A DNA stretch of 49,795 nucleotides from Aliivibrio sp. (GCA_016764915.1 JAESQY010000095.1:1-49795); one strand, 5' to 3'. Counted from the stretch's first letter, positions 1-10,469 are shown. Notes: a model not told the origin generated them from the sequence alone. Translations and numbers: made by a program.

Positions 1-1
1 C

Positions 2-2725
2 GATGCCTACTTACTCAAACCAGGCAATAAGCTCGCTCAGGATAAACTCAACTGTACCGCCAATGGCGTCGAGATCACCAGGGTGACACCGAACGACCCC
101 AGCGCCGAGTGTAACCTAGGGCAAATATTCACCTTCGAGGCCGATGTGACGGTACGAACTAACGCCAACGCGCGTTGGGACACCACCTTCTATCTACCTT
201 TGACAGATGCTAGCCCCCAAGTCGTCCATGGCGCAGGCATGCGTGACTGTAGTATGATCTTACCGATCCCCGGTGACAGTGGCGAGACCGCCGATGTTGA
301 GTTAGACGGCGATCAATGTGGCGATATCACCAAGGCCTTAGGCCCAGATGAATACGTACTCACGGGTGAATCTATTACCATGTTGTGTGCGGATGAAGAT
401 CAGGACAATCGTGCCGACTTCACTTACTGTGCGGCCTGGGATAATATCGAACGTAGCAATTGTACTACCGACGAAGATCCCTATGCGGGACAGATCCCCA
501 ACAACAAATCAAAGTGTAATTGTGACACCTTTAATATCGATGTCTTTATCAAACCTACCCCACCTACTGTGATTAAAACATTAACCAGCCAGTCATCTCG
601 CAGTGAGCCCGGTGGCACATTCAGTTATACCGTAAGCTTTGTCAACACTAATCCGCAGACTTCACTGTTTATCACCTCGCTCAGCGATGAGATCGATATC
701 GGCGGCGAAGGCACTTTCGATGCATCCCTAAATCTATGGGGTAGCCTAGATACGGTATTGCCTATGGTAGACGGCGTGTACCTGACTGCGACTAGCTGTT
801 CACAGCCTGCTAACGGTGGTGAAATACTGCCTACCGCGACATACAGTTGTGCCTTCACGGTACATATAGTCGACAGAGACTTGCCCAACGATCAGAGTCC
901 TGAGCTTTATGACGACTTAGTGATACTGGCGTTGATTGACAAAAATGATGATGCCGTAGTTAACGGTGATAGCTGTGCGGCCATACCCGGTAGCATAGCC
1001 GGCGATCACTGTAGTAATGAGATAAGGGTGCAGATCACCAATCTAGCACCAGCGATTACCGTGACCAAGACTGCTAATCCAACGGAAGTGTTGGAACCTG
1101 GCGCCAATGTCGAATTCACCATCACCGTCGACAATGATGCCGCGTTCTGGGATTCACCACTCTTGCTAACTGTGCTAAATGACACCGATTTTGGTGATCT
1201 TTTAACCGATGAGTGTTCTGCGGTTGCAACCAGTATCGCCTTAGGCGGTACTTACACTTGTACCTTCACTAAGTTCATTGGTGGCGATGCTGGCGATCTG
1301 CACTCCAATACTGTGTCTGCAACTGCTACAGATGATGAGGGCGATACGGCAGGCGGCAGTGACTCTGCGATGGTCGATATACGAGATGTACCATCGATGA
1401 TCACACTGGTTAAAACGGCGACTCCTACCTCGGTACTAGAGACTGGTGACGATCCAAACAATTATAGCTTCGTTAGCTATAACTTTACCTTTAGCGTTAA
1501 CGCTGCGGGTGTGGATTCGGTGAGCTTTACAACGCTAACTGATGATATGTTCGGTAGCCTAACCGGGGAGTGTATGGTCGATAGTATGAACGGCTCGGCT
1601 ATCACGCCGACTACCCTCAACGGCTTTATACTGCTTCCAGGCGACTATGCAAGTTGTGATATCAGTAAGGGTCTACGAGGTAACTCTGGTGATACCCACG
1701 TCAATGTGGCGACTATCAGGGGTGTCGACGAGGACGGACAGGACGTAGATGCATCGAATGATGCCACTGTGACCTTTACACCGCAAGCCCCCGATACGGA
1801 TTTGGCCTTCGCAACCAGTATGCTAGTGGTGCTTGAGCTAACCAATGCCGGTATCGAAAATGTGACCTTAACAGCACTCACGGTACAAGGTGTAACGGTT
1901 GGCGACGGTAAATTAAAGAATTTTTTAGAAAAAGTAAATTTAACTGTGACTATGACTCGATTTGTTCCTAATGAAGATGAAATCCCAGAGAGTCAGAAAC
2001 CAATGCCTATCATACTTGGCTCTTTTGCAGATGATGGTAGTGAGTTAGATGAACGTGCAGGTGATGGCATCTTTACGGTGGCTTTACCTATTGCCGTTCT
2101 ACCTGGTAAATATCATGTTCGAATTCAATCGAATAACGATGTGTTCCTCAGAGCCATTGAACAAGATGTACTGGTTTATCCAACTCCGATTCAGGTTCGA
2201 TTTGCACAATCTAGAGATAAAGAGAAACCTCATAAACTGTTTGTTGATACCGAAAATGGTATTTTTGAAGAGGGGAGTTTGATTGCTCATATTGAGCAGG
2301 TAGACCCTAAAGGTAAGATTACCATTAATCAGGGGCAGTCAGAAAAAGGCACCAATAAACTGCAATTGATATTGCCAAACTCTCATGCGCTAGGCCGAAA
2401 TAGTTGGCAAGGTCGACTTTATGTTACGGAAAAAGAGACACAGCGAGAAATTGTATTTCCGTTGAAGCAACAGAACTACAGTGTGGTTGATTTGACGGAT
2501 TTTACTAATACACAAAAAGAGTATCAAGCGAGAGTAAAAGCAGAAAGAGAAGCTGCTGAAGTGCGTAGGTTAGAACAACAACGTCAAGATGCTCGCTTTC
2601 AAACCTATCTTTATATTGCGATCGGAAACCTAGTGATTATCCTATTAGTTGTATCAGGCATTTTTGGTTGGCGTAAGCTTAAGAGTAGAAAGGTAGAAAA
2701 AGAGGCATCACTCTCTCTACCTTAA
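2..2725 (+). CDS. DUF11-like repeat protein fused to TIGR03503-like C-terminus (5' partial)
   Basis: The frame is open from the first complete codon at base 2, so the true start lies outside the window; 907 residues are visible. Up to about base 1790-1905 the protein is a cysteine-rich string of DUF11/Ig-like repeats with the recurring pattern V-x-K-T-(A/L)-x-P/S, typical of surface or secreted proteins. From about base 1905 it resembles TIGR03503-family proteins of Vibrio: FADDG, AGDGIFTV and the VYPTPI stretch, then a charged linker, one membrane helix about 40 residues from the end, and a basic tail. A TIGR03503-type gene beside fadE is expected in this family of bacteria. The N-terminal repeats are not what I expect there, and the DNA visibly changes from GC-richer to AT-richer at the junction. 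Function is unknown. It could be a true fusion, recombination, or an assembly join. Confidence 0.75.
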   Translation, partial: DAYLLKPGNKLAQDKLNCTANGVEITRVTPNDPSAECNLGQIFTFEADVTVRTNANARWDTTFYLPLTDASPQVVHGAGMRDCSMILPIPGDSGETADVELDGDQCGDITKALGPDEYVLTGESITMLCADEDQDNRADFTYCAAWDNIERSNCTTDEDPYAGQIPNNKSKCNCDTFNIDVFIKPTPPTVIKTLTSQSSRSEPGGTFSYTVSFVNTNPQTSLFITSLSDEIDIGGEGTFDASLNLWGSLDTVLPMVDGVYLTATSCSQPANGGEILPTATYSCAFTVHIVDRDLPNDQSPELYDDLVILALIDKNDDAVVNGDSCAAIPGSIAGDHCSNEIRVQITNLAPAITVTKTANPTEVLEPGANVEFTITVDNDAAFWDSPLLLTVLNDTDFGDLLTDECSAVATSIALGGTYTCTFTKFIGGDAGDLHSNTVSATATDDEGDTAGGSDSAMVDIRDVPSMITLVKTATPTSVLETGDDPNNYSFVSYNFTFSVNAAGVDSVSFTTLTDDMFGSLTGECMVDSMNGSAITPTTLNGFILLPGDYASCDISKGLRGNSGDTHVNVATIRGVDEDGQDVDASNDATVTFTPQAPDTDLAFATSMLVVLELTNAGIENVTLTALTVQGVTVGDGKLKNFLEKVNLTVTMTRFVPNEDEIPESQKPMPIILGSFADDGSELDERAGDGIFTVALPIAVLPGKYHVRIQSNNDVFLRAIEQDVLVYPTPIQVRFAQSRDKEKPHKLFVDTENGIFEEGSLIAHIEQVDPKGKITINQGQSEKGTNKLQLILPNSHALGRNSWQGRLYVTEKETQREIVFPLKQQNYSVVDLTDFTNTQKEYQARVKAEREAAEVRRLEQQRQDARFQTYLYIAIGNLVIILLVVSGIFGWRKLKSRKVEKEASLSLP

Positions 2726-2733
2726 TCGAGACA

Positions 2734-2763
2734 TAAAAAAGGGAAGCTTTCGCTTCCCTTTGT
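2734..2763. terminator. Bidirectional rho-independent terminator
   Basis: Stem GGGAAGC / GCTTCCC (2741-2747 and 2752-2758) with a TTTC loop. It is flanked by an A-run on one side and T-rich sequence on the other. It lies between the convergent left-edge gene and fadE, so it can serve both. Confidence 0.85.
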
Positions 2764-2781
2764 TGTTCTAGATAGTCATTG

Positions 2782-5238
2782 TTATGCGGCGTTATCTACC
2801 GTTGGTTGGTAGAGTGGAGCAGGAGAGGCTGCCAAAGCATCGAATTCAAAATCATCCACATTAATGGTCTCTAATCGACCCTGTTCTGCTTTTCTTAGTA
2901 GATCGGCTTCTCGGTTGGATATGAGGTTTTCAGCTAAACCAATGTCAGCAATCTTATCGAGTTGCATGAATGGGTGTTTTGTCTCTGTCGCTTTACATAT
3001 CTTATTGAAAATAGGCTCAGCAGCAAGAATATCAACCAGAGCTTGCTCGATCTTCCCTACAGGGTTGAACTGACTTGGCTCTAAGAATTGACCACGGCCA
3101 ATACGAGAACGGGCAGCAGAGGGGGTTTGAATAATTCTTGCGACAGCGCCGTCAAGTTTATCGCTTGGTTTGCGACGTTTTAATCCTGTTGGAAATAGTA
3201 GCAGCTTCAACGTGGAAGCGACTAAACGATTCGGGAAGTTATTTAATAACTCAACAATGGCCAATTCAGCTTGGTAGAGTGAGTCTTGTAATCCCCATTG
3301 CATCAAGGGTAAATCTTCCTCTTGGCATCCTTCCTCTTCAAAACGCTTTAATGTCGCGGAGCTTAAGTAGAGCTGACTTAATAGGTCCCCAAGGCGCGCC
3401 GATAAGCGCTCTTTTCTTTTTAGGCTTCCGCCCAGCACTGCCATAGAGACATCAGACAACAGTGCCATGTTAGCGCTGTAACGGTTAAGCTGCTGGTAGT
3501 AACGACGAGTATGGTCAACTTTTGGTGTATTGGAACCTCGACCATCTGTGACACCTAACCATAAGCTGCGGACCGTATTACTGATGACAAATCCAATGTG
3601 GCCAAAAAGGGCAGCATCGAATTCAACATTGGTTTTATGGCTATCAGGTGCATAAGCCGCTTCCATCTCTTTTAATACGTAAGGATGACAACGAATTGCC
3701 CCTTGTCCATAAATGATCATTGAACGGGTTAAAATGTTTGCGCCCTCAACGGTAACGGCAATTGGAGAACCTTGGTATGAGCGCGCTAAGAAATTAGACG
3801 GCCCCAAACAGATACCTTTACCTCCAACGATATCCATGGCATCAATAATGCTGCGTTGACCACGGTGAGTACAGTGGTACTTAACAATGGCAGAGATGAC
3901 CGATGGCTTTTGGCCAAGATCGATACCCGCGACCGTTAAACTGCTTGCTGCGTCCATAACATAAGCATTACCAGCCAAGCGAGCTAATGGCTCTTCAATG
4001 CCCTCCATCTTGCCAATAGGCAGTTTGAATTGACGTCTAATTCGAGCGTAAGCACCCGTTGCTAGTGCGGCGGACTTTATGCCACCAGTAGAGTTTGACG
4101 GTAGGGTGATTCCTCGGCCGACTGACAAGCATTCAACCAGCATACGCCAGCCCTGCCCTGCCATTTTTTCACCGCCAATAATAAAGCTCAGCGGGACAAA
4201 TACATTTTGACCTGTGGTTGGTCCATTTTGGAATGGTACATTAAGTGGTGAGTGACGACGACCCAGCTCTACTCCTTTGATGTCTGTTGGGATAAGTGCA
4301 CAAGTAATGCCAAGCTCTTTGGTATCACCTAAGAGTCCTTCAGGATCGCGCAGTTTAAACGCTAAGCCAAGGACTGTCGCAATAGGGGCTAAGGTGATAT
4401 AACGTTTGTTCCAAGTAATCGACATACCTAGAACTTCCTCTCCTTGCCACTCTCCCTTGGTCACAATGCCGTAATCTGGAATAGAGCCTGCATCTGAACC
4501 TGCTTCAGGGCTGGTCAAAGCAAAACAAGGGATCTCTTTGCCCTGTGCAAGTCTTGGTAAGTAGTGATCGCACTGCTCTTCTGTGCCGTAATGTTGCAGT
4601 AGTTCACCTGGACCCAGTGAATTAGGAACCCCAACGGTAGATGAAAGTACACTCGATACACCAGTCAGTTTTTGCAGCACGCAAGATTGTGCGTAGGCTG
4701 AAAACTCTAGACCGCCGTAACGCTTTTTAATGATCATTGCGAAGAATTTGTTATCTTTGAGGTATTGCCAAATCTCAGGGGGTAAATCGGCTAATTCATG
4801 GGTGATCTCGTAGTCATTAGTCATACGACACAGTTCATTGACCGGGCCATCAAGAAAGGCTTGTTCTTCGTCACTTAATTGTGGCTTAGGTACAGAGCGA
4901 AGTTGTTCCCAATCAGGTTTGCCTTTGAATAGCTCGGCTTCCCACCAAACGGTGCCAGCATCGATCGCCTCTTTTTCAGTACGGGACATCTCAGGCATGA
5001 TCTTTTTAAATATGACAAGTACGCGTTTGCTGACCAGTGCTTGTCTTAATGAAGGAAGATTAACGAATATTGCAACCATAGCAATGATTGCCACACTATA
5101 GACACCAACAGCACCCAGCGCCATTCCAATCAACATGATGCTTATCACCGATGCGGTGGATATTTTGAGGCCAATTCGATGGTATGCAAGCAAACCTGCT
5201 GTTATGACCATCGTGAGTAACAAGAATCCTAGTGCCAT
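2782..5238 (-). CDS. fadE: Acyl-CoA dehydrogenase FadE
   Basis: FadE catalyses the first step of fatty-acid beta-oxidation, FAD-dependent conversion of acyl-CoA to trans-2-enoyl-CoA. The 818 residues match the large FadE class (E. coli about 814), not the short acyl-CoA dehydrogenases. Two hydrophobic segments fill roughly residues 1-60. The dehydrogenase core follows, with the flavin/substrate region containing [15 protein letters not shown], then [11 protein letters not shown] and [18 protein letters not shown]; the long C-terminal extension is family-specific. The start at 5238 has an AAGGAG ribosome site at good spacing. Transcription is likely repressed by FadR, because an operator-like sequence lies about 30-45 bp upstream. 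The fadE-gmhA-yafJ neighbourhood is shared with E. coli, here with a SulP gene inserted. Confidence 0.96.
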   Translation of the reverse strand: MALGFLLLTMVITAGLLAYHRIGLKISTASVISIMLIGMALGAVGVYSVAIIAMVAIFVNLPSLRQALVSKRVLVIFKKIMPEMSRTEKEAIDAGTVWWEAELFKGKPDWEQLRSVPKPQLSDEEQAFLDGPVNELCRMTNDYEITHELADLPPEIWQYLKDNKFFAMIIKKRYGGLEFSAYAQSCVLQKLTGVSSVLSSTVGVPNSLGPGELLQHYGTEEQCDHYLPRLAQGKEIPCFALTSPEAGSDAGSIPDYGIVTKGEWQGEEVLGMSITWNKRYITLAPIATVLGLAFKLRDPEGLLGDTKELGITCALIPTDIKGVELGRRHSPLNVPFQNGPTTGQNVFVPLSFIIGGEKMAGQGWRMLVECLSVGRGITLPSNSTGGIKSAALATGAYARIRRQFKLPIGKMEGIEEPLARLAGNAYVMDAASSLTVAGIDLGQKPSVISAIVKYHCTHRGQRSIIDAMDIVGGKGICLGPSNFLARSYQGSPIAVTVEGANILTRSMIIYGQGAIRCHPYVLKEMEAAYAPDSHKTNVEFDAALFGHIGFVISNTVRSLWLGVTDGRGSNTPKVDHTRRYYQQLNRYSANMALLSDVSMAVLGGSLKRKERLSARLGDLLSQLYLSSATLKRFEEEGCQEEDLPLMQWGLQDSLYQAELAIVELLNNFPNRLVASTLKLLLFPTGLKRRKPSDKLDGAVARIIQTPSAARSRIGRGQFLEPSQFNPVGKIEQALVDILAAEPIFNKICKATETKHPFMQLDKIADIGLAENLISNREADLLRKAEQGRLETINVDDFEFDALAASPAPLYQPTVDNAA

Positions 5239-5266
5239 GTGTTTCTCCTTTTATATATTCATTGGT

Positions 5267-5283
5267 ATGAGGTCCAACCAGTT
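5267..5283 (-). promoter_or_regulatory. FadR operator candidate upstream of fadE
   Basis: On the minus strand the 17-mer reads AACTGGTTGGACCTCAT. The known FadR consensus is AACTGGTCNGACNTGTT, so 13 of the 15 specified positions agree, including the whole ACTGGT half. It sits between the fadE start and its upstream region, where a repressor would act. Site identity is inferred from the consensus only. Confidence 0.7.
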
Positions 5284-5488
5284 ACTTAAGTTAAGCCTTT
5301 TTTTAACAAAAAGTAAACATTTAAGCCATGAAATTGATGAAATAGTGATCTTGTTTACGTAAAAAATCGAAAAACGAGAAACTGATGATTCTATAGAATT
5401 AATGATTTGGCTCTATTGGACTTGATATTGTCAGGCGTATACTGCAATGGTTTTCATTCATCACTGCCTTTTCAGGCCGGAGTTTATT

Positions 5489-7150
5489 GTGTTATTGAGT
5501 CATGCTCTTCGAGGTGCCATTAAACAAGGTTACGGTGCCGCTTCTCTACGTAAAGATATACTTTCAGGTATTACAGTCGGTGTAGTAGCCATTCCCTTAG
5601 GAATGGCATTGGCAATTGCGATTGGTGTCCCGCCACAACATGGTTTGTATACTGTTATTGTTGCCGGATTTTTAGTTGCACTGTTTGGTGGCTCAAGATT
5701 TAACATCACTGGGCCTACGGCTGCATTTGTGGTTATTTTACTGCCAATTGTTCAGCAGTATGGCCTCGGTGGATTGATGCTAGCCACTATGATGTCAGGA
5801 GTTATTTTGATTATCATGGGCGTATTTAAGCTTGGTCGGGTGATAAGTTTTGTCCCTTACCCTGTGACAATTGGCTTTACGGCTGGCATCGGTTTTGTGA
5901 TTGCGTTTTTACAACTCAAAGATCTTCTTGGGTTGCAACTTGCCAGCTCACCGCTGCACTTTTTTGATAAAGTGTACGTTTATGCTTCAGCACTACCGAC
6001 ACTCAATCTAACGGATGCCTTTATTGGTATTATCACCATCGCCACATTTATCGGCTGGAACAACCTTAAAAGCAGAGTGCCAGCTCATATTGTTGCGCTG
6101 ACTGTTGCGACACTATTAGCCGGAATAGTGACGAAAAGTGGAGTTGGATTTGTCTCCACGTTAGGCAGTCAATTTCATTTTACTGTTGATGGTATTGTCG
6201 GCAATGGCATTCCTCAGCAGCTACCCAGCTTCTCTTTTCCTGAAATCAGCATGGATCTTATCTATACACTATTGCCGGCGTCATTGGCCATTGCGATGCT
6301 AGGGGCGATTGAGTCGTTATTGTGTGCGGTGGTTGCCGATGGTATGACCAAAACTCGACATAATTCGAATAGTGAGTTAGTTGCTCAGGGAATCGGTAAT
6401 ATTGTTGCGCCTCTATTTGGCGGTATTCCTGCTACCGCCGCGATCGCGCGAACGGCTACTAACATACGTGCTGGTGGATTAACCCCAGTAGCAGGTATGG
6501 TTCACGCATTGTTTGTATTACTCGCTATGTTGGTGTTAGCCCCTGTACTTTCATATATTCCCATGGCCGGATTAGCGGGGATTTTAGTGATGGTTGCTTG
6601 GAATATGTCTGAAGCCCCGCACTTTATTAAGCTAATTCAAGTGGCGCCTAAACGGGATGTTGCCGTATTGCTTACCTGTTTTACTCTTACTGTGGTGTTT
6701 GACATGGTGGTTGCGGTTGGAGTTGGCATGACACTGGCTTGTTTGTTATTCATCCAGCGCTCTATAGACATCACATCATCAAGCAGTGAGGTGATAAAAA
6801 GGGAAGAGGTAGCCAATAACGCCTTGGTTTGTCATCGATTAGAGGGGCCACTGTTTTTTGCTGCTAACGATAAAATAAAGGCTTTGGCGCTGCAAACGCC
6901 AATCAACAGCCAAGTTGTAGTCATTGATATGGAGCAAGTGACCGCCATTGATATCAGTGCGATTAAAGCGATTGAAGAGCTGATTGAAGAGTTATCAAAT
7001 ATGCGGATACTCATTACCCATGTGAAACCTCATTTATTCAATAAGTTGATCAAGGTCGGGATGAATGACATTGCCAATGTGGATATTTGTGAATCAGATT
7101 CACAGTTTGACGATCATCTTTTCTCGTTGGGTCAAAAAAATTCTGATTAG
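5489..7150 (+). CDS. SulP-family inorganic anion/dicarboxylate permease with STAS domain
   Basis: This is a multi-pass inner-membrane transporter of the SulP (SLC26) family. The transport domain begins near the N-terminus with the family pattern around GITVGVVAIPLGMALAIA and GVPPQHGLYT, and continues through about 12-14 hydrophobic segments. A cytoplasmic STAS domain covers roughly the last 110 residues (VVVIDMEQVTAIDISAIKAIE). Substrates in the family include sulfate, bicarbonate and C4-dicarboxylates (E. coli DauA); the sequence does not decide which. I prefer the GTG start at 5489 because GGAG ends 6 bases upstream; the in-frame ATG at 5447 would add 14 residues but has only a weak ribosome site. 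A terminator follows, so it is probably monocistronic. Confidence 0.9.
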   Translation: MLLSHALRGAIKQGYGAASLRKDILSGITVGVVAIPLGMALAIAIGVPPQHGLYTVIVAGFLVALFGGSRFNITGPTAAFVVILLPIVQQYGLGGLMLATMMSGVILIIMGVFKLGRVISFVPYPVTIGFTAGIGFVIAFLQLKDLLGLQLASSPLHFFDKVYVYASALPTLNLTDAFIGIITIATFIGWNNLKSRVPAHIVALTVATLLAGIVTKSGVGFVSTLGSQFHFTVDGIVGNGIPQQLPSFSFPEISMDLIYTLLPASLAIAMLGAIESLLCAVVADGMTKTRHNSNSELVAQGIGNIVAPLFGGIPATAAIARTATNIRAGGLTPVAGMVHALFVLLAMLVLAPVLSYIPMAGLAGILVMVAWNMSEAPHFIKLIQVAPKRDVAVLLTCFTLTVVFDMVVAVGVGMTLACLLFIQRSIDITSSSSEVIKREEVANNALVCHRLEGPLFFAANDKIKALALQTPINSQVVVIDMEQVTAIDISAIKAIEELIEELSNMRILITHVKPHLFNKLIKVGMNDIANVDICESDSQFDDHLFSLGQKNSD

Positions 7151-7183
7151 AGGACTGAATTTTTCTCGTTTTCTATGTAAACT

Positions 7184-7222
7184 GGATGCAATCTAAGGAT
7201 CTTAATTGCATCCTTTATGTTT
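7184..7222 (+). terminator. Terminator after the SulP gene
   Basis: Arms GGATGCAAT (7184-7192) and ATTGCATCC (7205-7213) pair perfectly. The inner bases TAAG/CTTA extend the stem after one unpaired C. The hairpin is followed by a broken T-rich stretch. It separates the permease from gmhA. Confidence 0.7.
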
Positions 7223-7245
7223 TTAAAATAGATAGAGAGTTGCTC

Positions 7246-7824
7246 ATGTATCAAGATTTGATTCGTTCAGAGTTAACGGAAGCTGCTGAAGTCCTAAACG
7301 CTTTTCTGGCTGATGACGCCAATTTAGAGAATATTCAATCTGCGGCTAAGATGATTGCAGATTCCTTTAAGCAAGAGGGGAAAGTCCTTTCATGTGGAAA
7401 CGGTGGATCCCATTGCGATGCTATGCATTTTGCTGAAGAGTTAACAGGTCGCTATCGTGAAAATCGACCGGGTTATCCAGGCATTGCTATTTCCGATCCA
7501 AGCCACCTCTCTTGTGTGAGTAATGATTTTGGTTATGACCACGTTTTTTCTCGTTATACGCAGGCTGTAGGTTCTAAGGGTGATGTGCTGTTTTGTTTAT
7601 CAACGTCTGGTAACTCAGCTAATATCATTAAAGCGATAGAAGCGGCCAAAGATAAAGGGATGAAAACCATCGCCCTTACTGGTAAAGGTGGCGGTAAGAT
7701 GGCGGGTCTAGCAGACATCGAAATTCGCGTTCCTCACTTTGGGTATGCAGACCGTATTCAAGAGATCCATATTAAAATTATCCATATCATTATTCAGTTA
7801 ATTGAAAAAGAGATGGAAGCGTAG
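7246..7824 (+). CDS. gmhA: Sedoheptulose-7-phosphate isomerase
   Basis: GmhA converts D-sedoheptulose 7-phosphate to D-glycero-D-manno-heptose 7-phosphate, the first step of ADP-heptose synthesis for the LPS inner core. The 192-residue product equals the family length and is nearly colinear with E. coli GmhA. It contains [20 protein letters not shown] with the conserved acidic and histidine active-site residues, the SIS-domain phosphate loop [14 protein letters not shown], and the C-terminal [17 protein letters not shown] chose the ATG at 7246 (MYQDLI) because an upstream in-frame ATG at 7186 lies inside the preceding terminator stem and would add 20 unrelated residues. It is 15 bases upstream of the amidotransferase gene, so the two are probably co-transcribed. 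Confidence 0.96.
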   Translation: MYQDLIRSELTEAAEVLNAFLADDANLENIQSAAKMIADSFKQEGKVLSCGNGGSHCDAMHFAEELTGRYRENRPGYPGIAISDPSHLSCVSNDFGYDHVFSRYTQAVGSKGDVLFCLSTSGNSANIIKAIEAAKDKGMKTIALTGKGGGKMAGLADIEIRVPHFGYADRIQEIHIKIIHIIIQLIEKEMEA

Positions 7825-7839
7825 AGGTTGAGAACAATA

Positions 7840-8613
7840 ATGTGCGAATTACTCGGTATGAGTGCAAATGTCCCCACCGACATCTGTTTCAGTTTTACAG
7901 GATTAGTCCAACGAGGTGGTAATACTGGACCGCACAGAGATGGTTGGGGAATTACCTTTTATGAAGGAAAAGGTTTTCGTACCTTTAAAGATCCTAACCC
8001 AAGTTGTAACTCAAAAATAGCTCAATTAGTGCAAGAGTATCCGATCAAAAGCAAGGCAGTAATTAGCCATATTAGACAGGCTAATCGTGGTTGTGTGAAT
8101 CTTGAAAATACGCATCCATTTACACGAGAGCTATGGGGGCGTTATTGGACTTTTGCTCATAATGGGCAATTGAGTGGTTACGAAGGTCATAAAACGGGCC
8201 GTTTTAGACCAGTAGGCGAAACAGACAGTGAACTCTCTTTTTGCTGGTTGTTAAAACAGTTAGAAGAGAAATATCCAGAGCCACCTCAGGATATGATGTT
8301 GATGTTTGAGTATGTGGCTAAGTGTTGTGATCAGTTGCGCGCACTGGGCGTGTTTAACATGTTACTCAGTGATGGCGAGTATGTGATGACCTACTGCACC
8401 AATAATCTGCACTGGATCACTCGTCGAGCGCCTTTTGGTCAAGCGTCATTGATTGATGAGGATGTCACCATCGATTTTCAAAAAGAGACCACCTCGAAGG
8501 ATGTTGTTTCGATAGTGGCGACTCAACCACTAACTGAAAATGAACAGTGGCATAAGATGCAACCCGGTGAGTTTGCACTATTTCATCATGGTGAGCTGAT
8601 CAGCAGCCAATAA
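7840..8613 (+). CDS. yafJ: Class II glutamine amidotransferase, YafJ family
   Basis: This is a predicted Ntn-type glutamine amidotransferase domain protein of 257 residues; E. coli YafJ is about 255. Starting at the ATG at 7840 places the nucleophilic Cys at position 2 (MCELLGMSAN), as the family requires. The TTG four codons upstream would bury it and is rejected. Visible family motifs are RGGNTGPHRDGWGITFYEG, ISHIRQAN and FAHNGQL. There is no synthase domain, so the ammonia acceptor and biological role are unknown, as for YafJ generally. It follows gmhA in the same order as in E. coli and ends at a strong bidirectional terminator. Confidence 0.92.
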   Translation: MCELLGMSANVPTDICFSFTGLVQRGGNTGPHRDGWGITFYEGKGFRTFKDPNPSCNSKIAQLVQEYPIKSKAVISHIRQANRGCVNLENTHPFTRELWGRYWTFAHNGQLSGYEGHKTGRFRPVGETDSELSFCWLLKQLEEKYPEPPQDMMLMFEYVAKCCDQLRALGVFNMLLSDGEYVMTYCTNNLHWITRRAPFGQASLIDEDVTIDFQKETTSKDVVSIVATQPLTENEQWHKMQPGEFALFHHGELISSQ

Positions 8614-8642
8614 AAAATGCGACGGTTAAGTCGCATTTTTAC
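8612..8642. terminator. Bidirectional terminator between yafJ and purN
   Basis: AAAAATGCGAC pairs with GTCGCATTTTT around a GTTAA-type loop. A-run and T-run flanks make it functional for both convergent genes. Confidence 0.85.
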
Positions 8643-8660
8643 TGTGTTCTTACAATCAGA

Positions 8661-9296
8661 TTAACTGGCGTATCCAGAAATGGGAAGTGGCTTCCCATCT
8701 AGATAAGCAACACCCTCCTTCATCTCTAATCGGTCTTGAGTAAACCAACCACTGACTAGAGGATAAATTTGATGCTCTTGAGCCTGAATTCGTTGAGCAA
8801 CATCGTCCGCATTATCTTCATCAAAAATGGGCACTTTTGCTTGCAGAATAACCGGACCGCCATCGAGCTCTTCAGTCACAAAATGCACACTGGTTCCATG
8901 CTCTTTATCTCCGGCGTCGATAGCACGTTGATGAGTATGTAACCCTGTGTATTTTGGTAACAGCGAGGGGTGAATATTGATCATTCGTCCCTGGTATTGT
9001 CGAACAAATGGGCCACTGAGAATTCTCATGTAACCCGCTAAGACAATCAGATCAGGTTGATAGAGATTAATAATATCGGCAAGTGCTTCCTCATATTTCT
9101 CTCTCGTCTCATATCCTTTTGGGGAGACAAAATGCGCATCAATGCCGTTGTTTTGGGCACGTTGCAAACCATAAGCGTCAGCACGATTTGAGAGTACTGC
9201 ACAGACGTGAGCATCTGAAATCGTATTCCCACAAGCATCAATGATCGCTTGTAAGTTAGTGCCACCGCCTGAAACTAAGACAATTATTTTCTTCAC
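8661..9296 (-). CDS. purN: Phosphoribosylglycinamide formyltransferase
   Basis: PurN transfers a formyl group from 10-formyl-THF to GAR, the third step of de novo purine synthesis, in the cytosol. The 211 residues match the E. coli enzyme (212). Motifs seen are the N-terminal VLVSGGGTNLQAII phosphate loop, the catalytic Asn-His stretch MINIHPSLLPKYTG, HGTSVHFV, and the Asp-containing ELDGGPVILQ. It lies 50 bases downstream of purM on the same strand and is expected to be read from the purM promoter under PurR control. Confidence 0.97.
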   Translation of the reverse strand: MKKIIVLVSGGGTNLQAIIDACGNTISDAHVCAVLSNRADAYGLQRAQNNGIDAHFVSPKGYETREKYEEALADIINLYQPDLIVLAGYMRILSGPFVRQYQGRMINIHPSLLPKYTGLHTHQRAIDAGDKEHGTSVHFVTEELDGGPVILQAKVPIFDEDNADDVAQRIQAQEHQIYPLVSGWFTQDRLEMKEGVAYLDGKPLPISGYAS

Positions 9297-9346
9297 TATG
9301 CTGTCCCTTTTTGGTTTGCGTTTGCTATCATCGAATCTGATTTTCT

Positions 9347-10387
9347 TTAAAGTATAGCAACTTGCTCTTCGCCATCTTCAGCATTGGCAATCTCACCAAT
9401 AACCCAAGCATTTTCGCCTTCTTCTTTTAGCAACTCTACAGCTTGTGCTGCTTGTGCTTTTGGCAATGCGATAACTAGGCCAACACCACAGTTAAAAGTA
9501 CGATACATCTCGTACGTCTCTACGTTGCCTTTCTCTTGTAACCAGTTAAAGATAGCAGGCCATTGCCAGCTCTTTCCATCAATAACTGCTTTAGTGCCTT
9601 CAGGCAAAACGCGTGGGATATTTTCCCAAAAACCACCACCAGTAATATGAGAGATAGCATGTATATCGTGCTGCTCAATCAATTTAAGTGTTGATTTTAC
9701 ATATATTTTAGTTGGCTCAATAAGGTGGTCAGCAATTGGTTTACCTTCAAGTTCTTTACTCAAATCGGCATTAGAAACCTCAATGATTTTACGAACTAAA
9801 GAGTAACCGTTTGAATGGGGACCACTTGAACCGACAGCAATCAGAGAATCACCAGCAGCCACTTTAGTGCCATCGATAATGCCCTCTTTCTCAACAACGC
9901 CGACACAGAAACCTGCAACGTCGTAATCTTCACCTTCATACATGCCCGGCATTTCTGCGGTTTCACCACCGATGAGTGAACAACCGGCCAGTAAACAACC
10001 TTCACCGATACCCGTTACGACGGAAGCCGCAGTATCGATATCCAGTTTGCCTGTTGCGTAATAATCTAAGAAGAATAGAGGCTCGCCACCCTGCACAATG
10101 AGGTCATTGACACACATCGCCACAAGATCAATACCAATGGTATCGTGCTTCTTTAGGTCCATTGCAAGACGAAGTTTAGTACCAACTCCATCGGTACCAG
10201 AAACCAGTACTGGCTGTTTGTATTTCGTAGGCAGTTCACACAGGGCACCAAAACCGCCTATACCACCCATGACTTCTGGGCGGCGAGTACGTTTTACTAC
10301 ACCTTTAATACGGTCAACTAGCGCGTTACCTGCATCAATATCAACACCGGCGTCTTTGTAGCTTAAAGAAGAGTTGTTACCACTCAC
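9347..10387 (-). CDS. purM: Phosphoribosylformylglycinamidine cyclo-ligase (AIR synthetase)
   Basis: PurM closes the imidazole ring of FGAM using ATP to give AIR, in de novo purine synthesis. The 346 residues match the family (E. coli 345). Clear motifs are [14 protein letters not shown] at the N-terminus, [48 protein letters not shown], and [13 protein letters not shown]. The start is GTG at 10387 with a GAGGA ribosome site about 7 bases upstream. It is the first gene of purM-purN, and a PurR-box match lies about 83-98 bp upstream of the start. Confidence 0.97.
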   Translation of the reverse strand: MSGNNSSLSYKDAGVDIDAGNALVDRIKGVVKRTRRPEVMGGIGGFGALCELPTKYKQPVLVSGTDGVGTKLRLAMDLKKHDTIGIDLVAMCVNDLIVQGGEPLFFLDYYATGKLDIDTAASVVTGIGEGCLLAGCSLIGGETAEMPGMYEGEDYDVAGFCVGVVEKEGIIDGTKVAAGDSLIAVGSSGPHSNGYSLVRKIIEVSNADLSKELEGKPIADHLIEPTKIYVKSTLKLIEQHDIHAISHITGGGFWENIPRVLPEGTKAVIDGKSWQWPAIFNWLQEKGNVETYEMYRTFNCGVGLVIALPKAQAAQAVELLKEEGENAWVIGEIANAEDGEEQVAIL

Positions 10388-10469
10388 GGGGAATCCTCGT
10401 CATTGGTTGGATTAATACATAGCTTGGGTTTGAAAAATCGGGGCCATTCTAACAGCAGATCAACCAAAA

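Noticed and set aside
7186-7245. Upstream in-frame ATG extending gmhA by 20 residues
   Set aside because: It lies inside the terminator stem of the previous gene and adds residues absent from GmhA; the ATG at 7246 fits the family.
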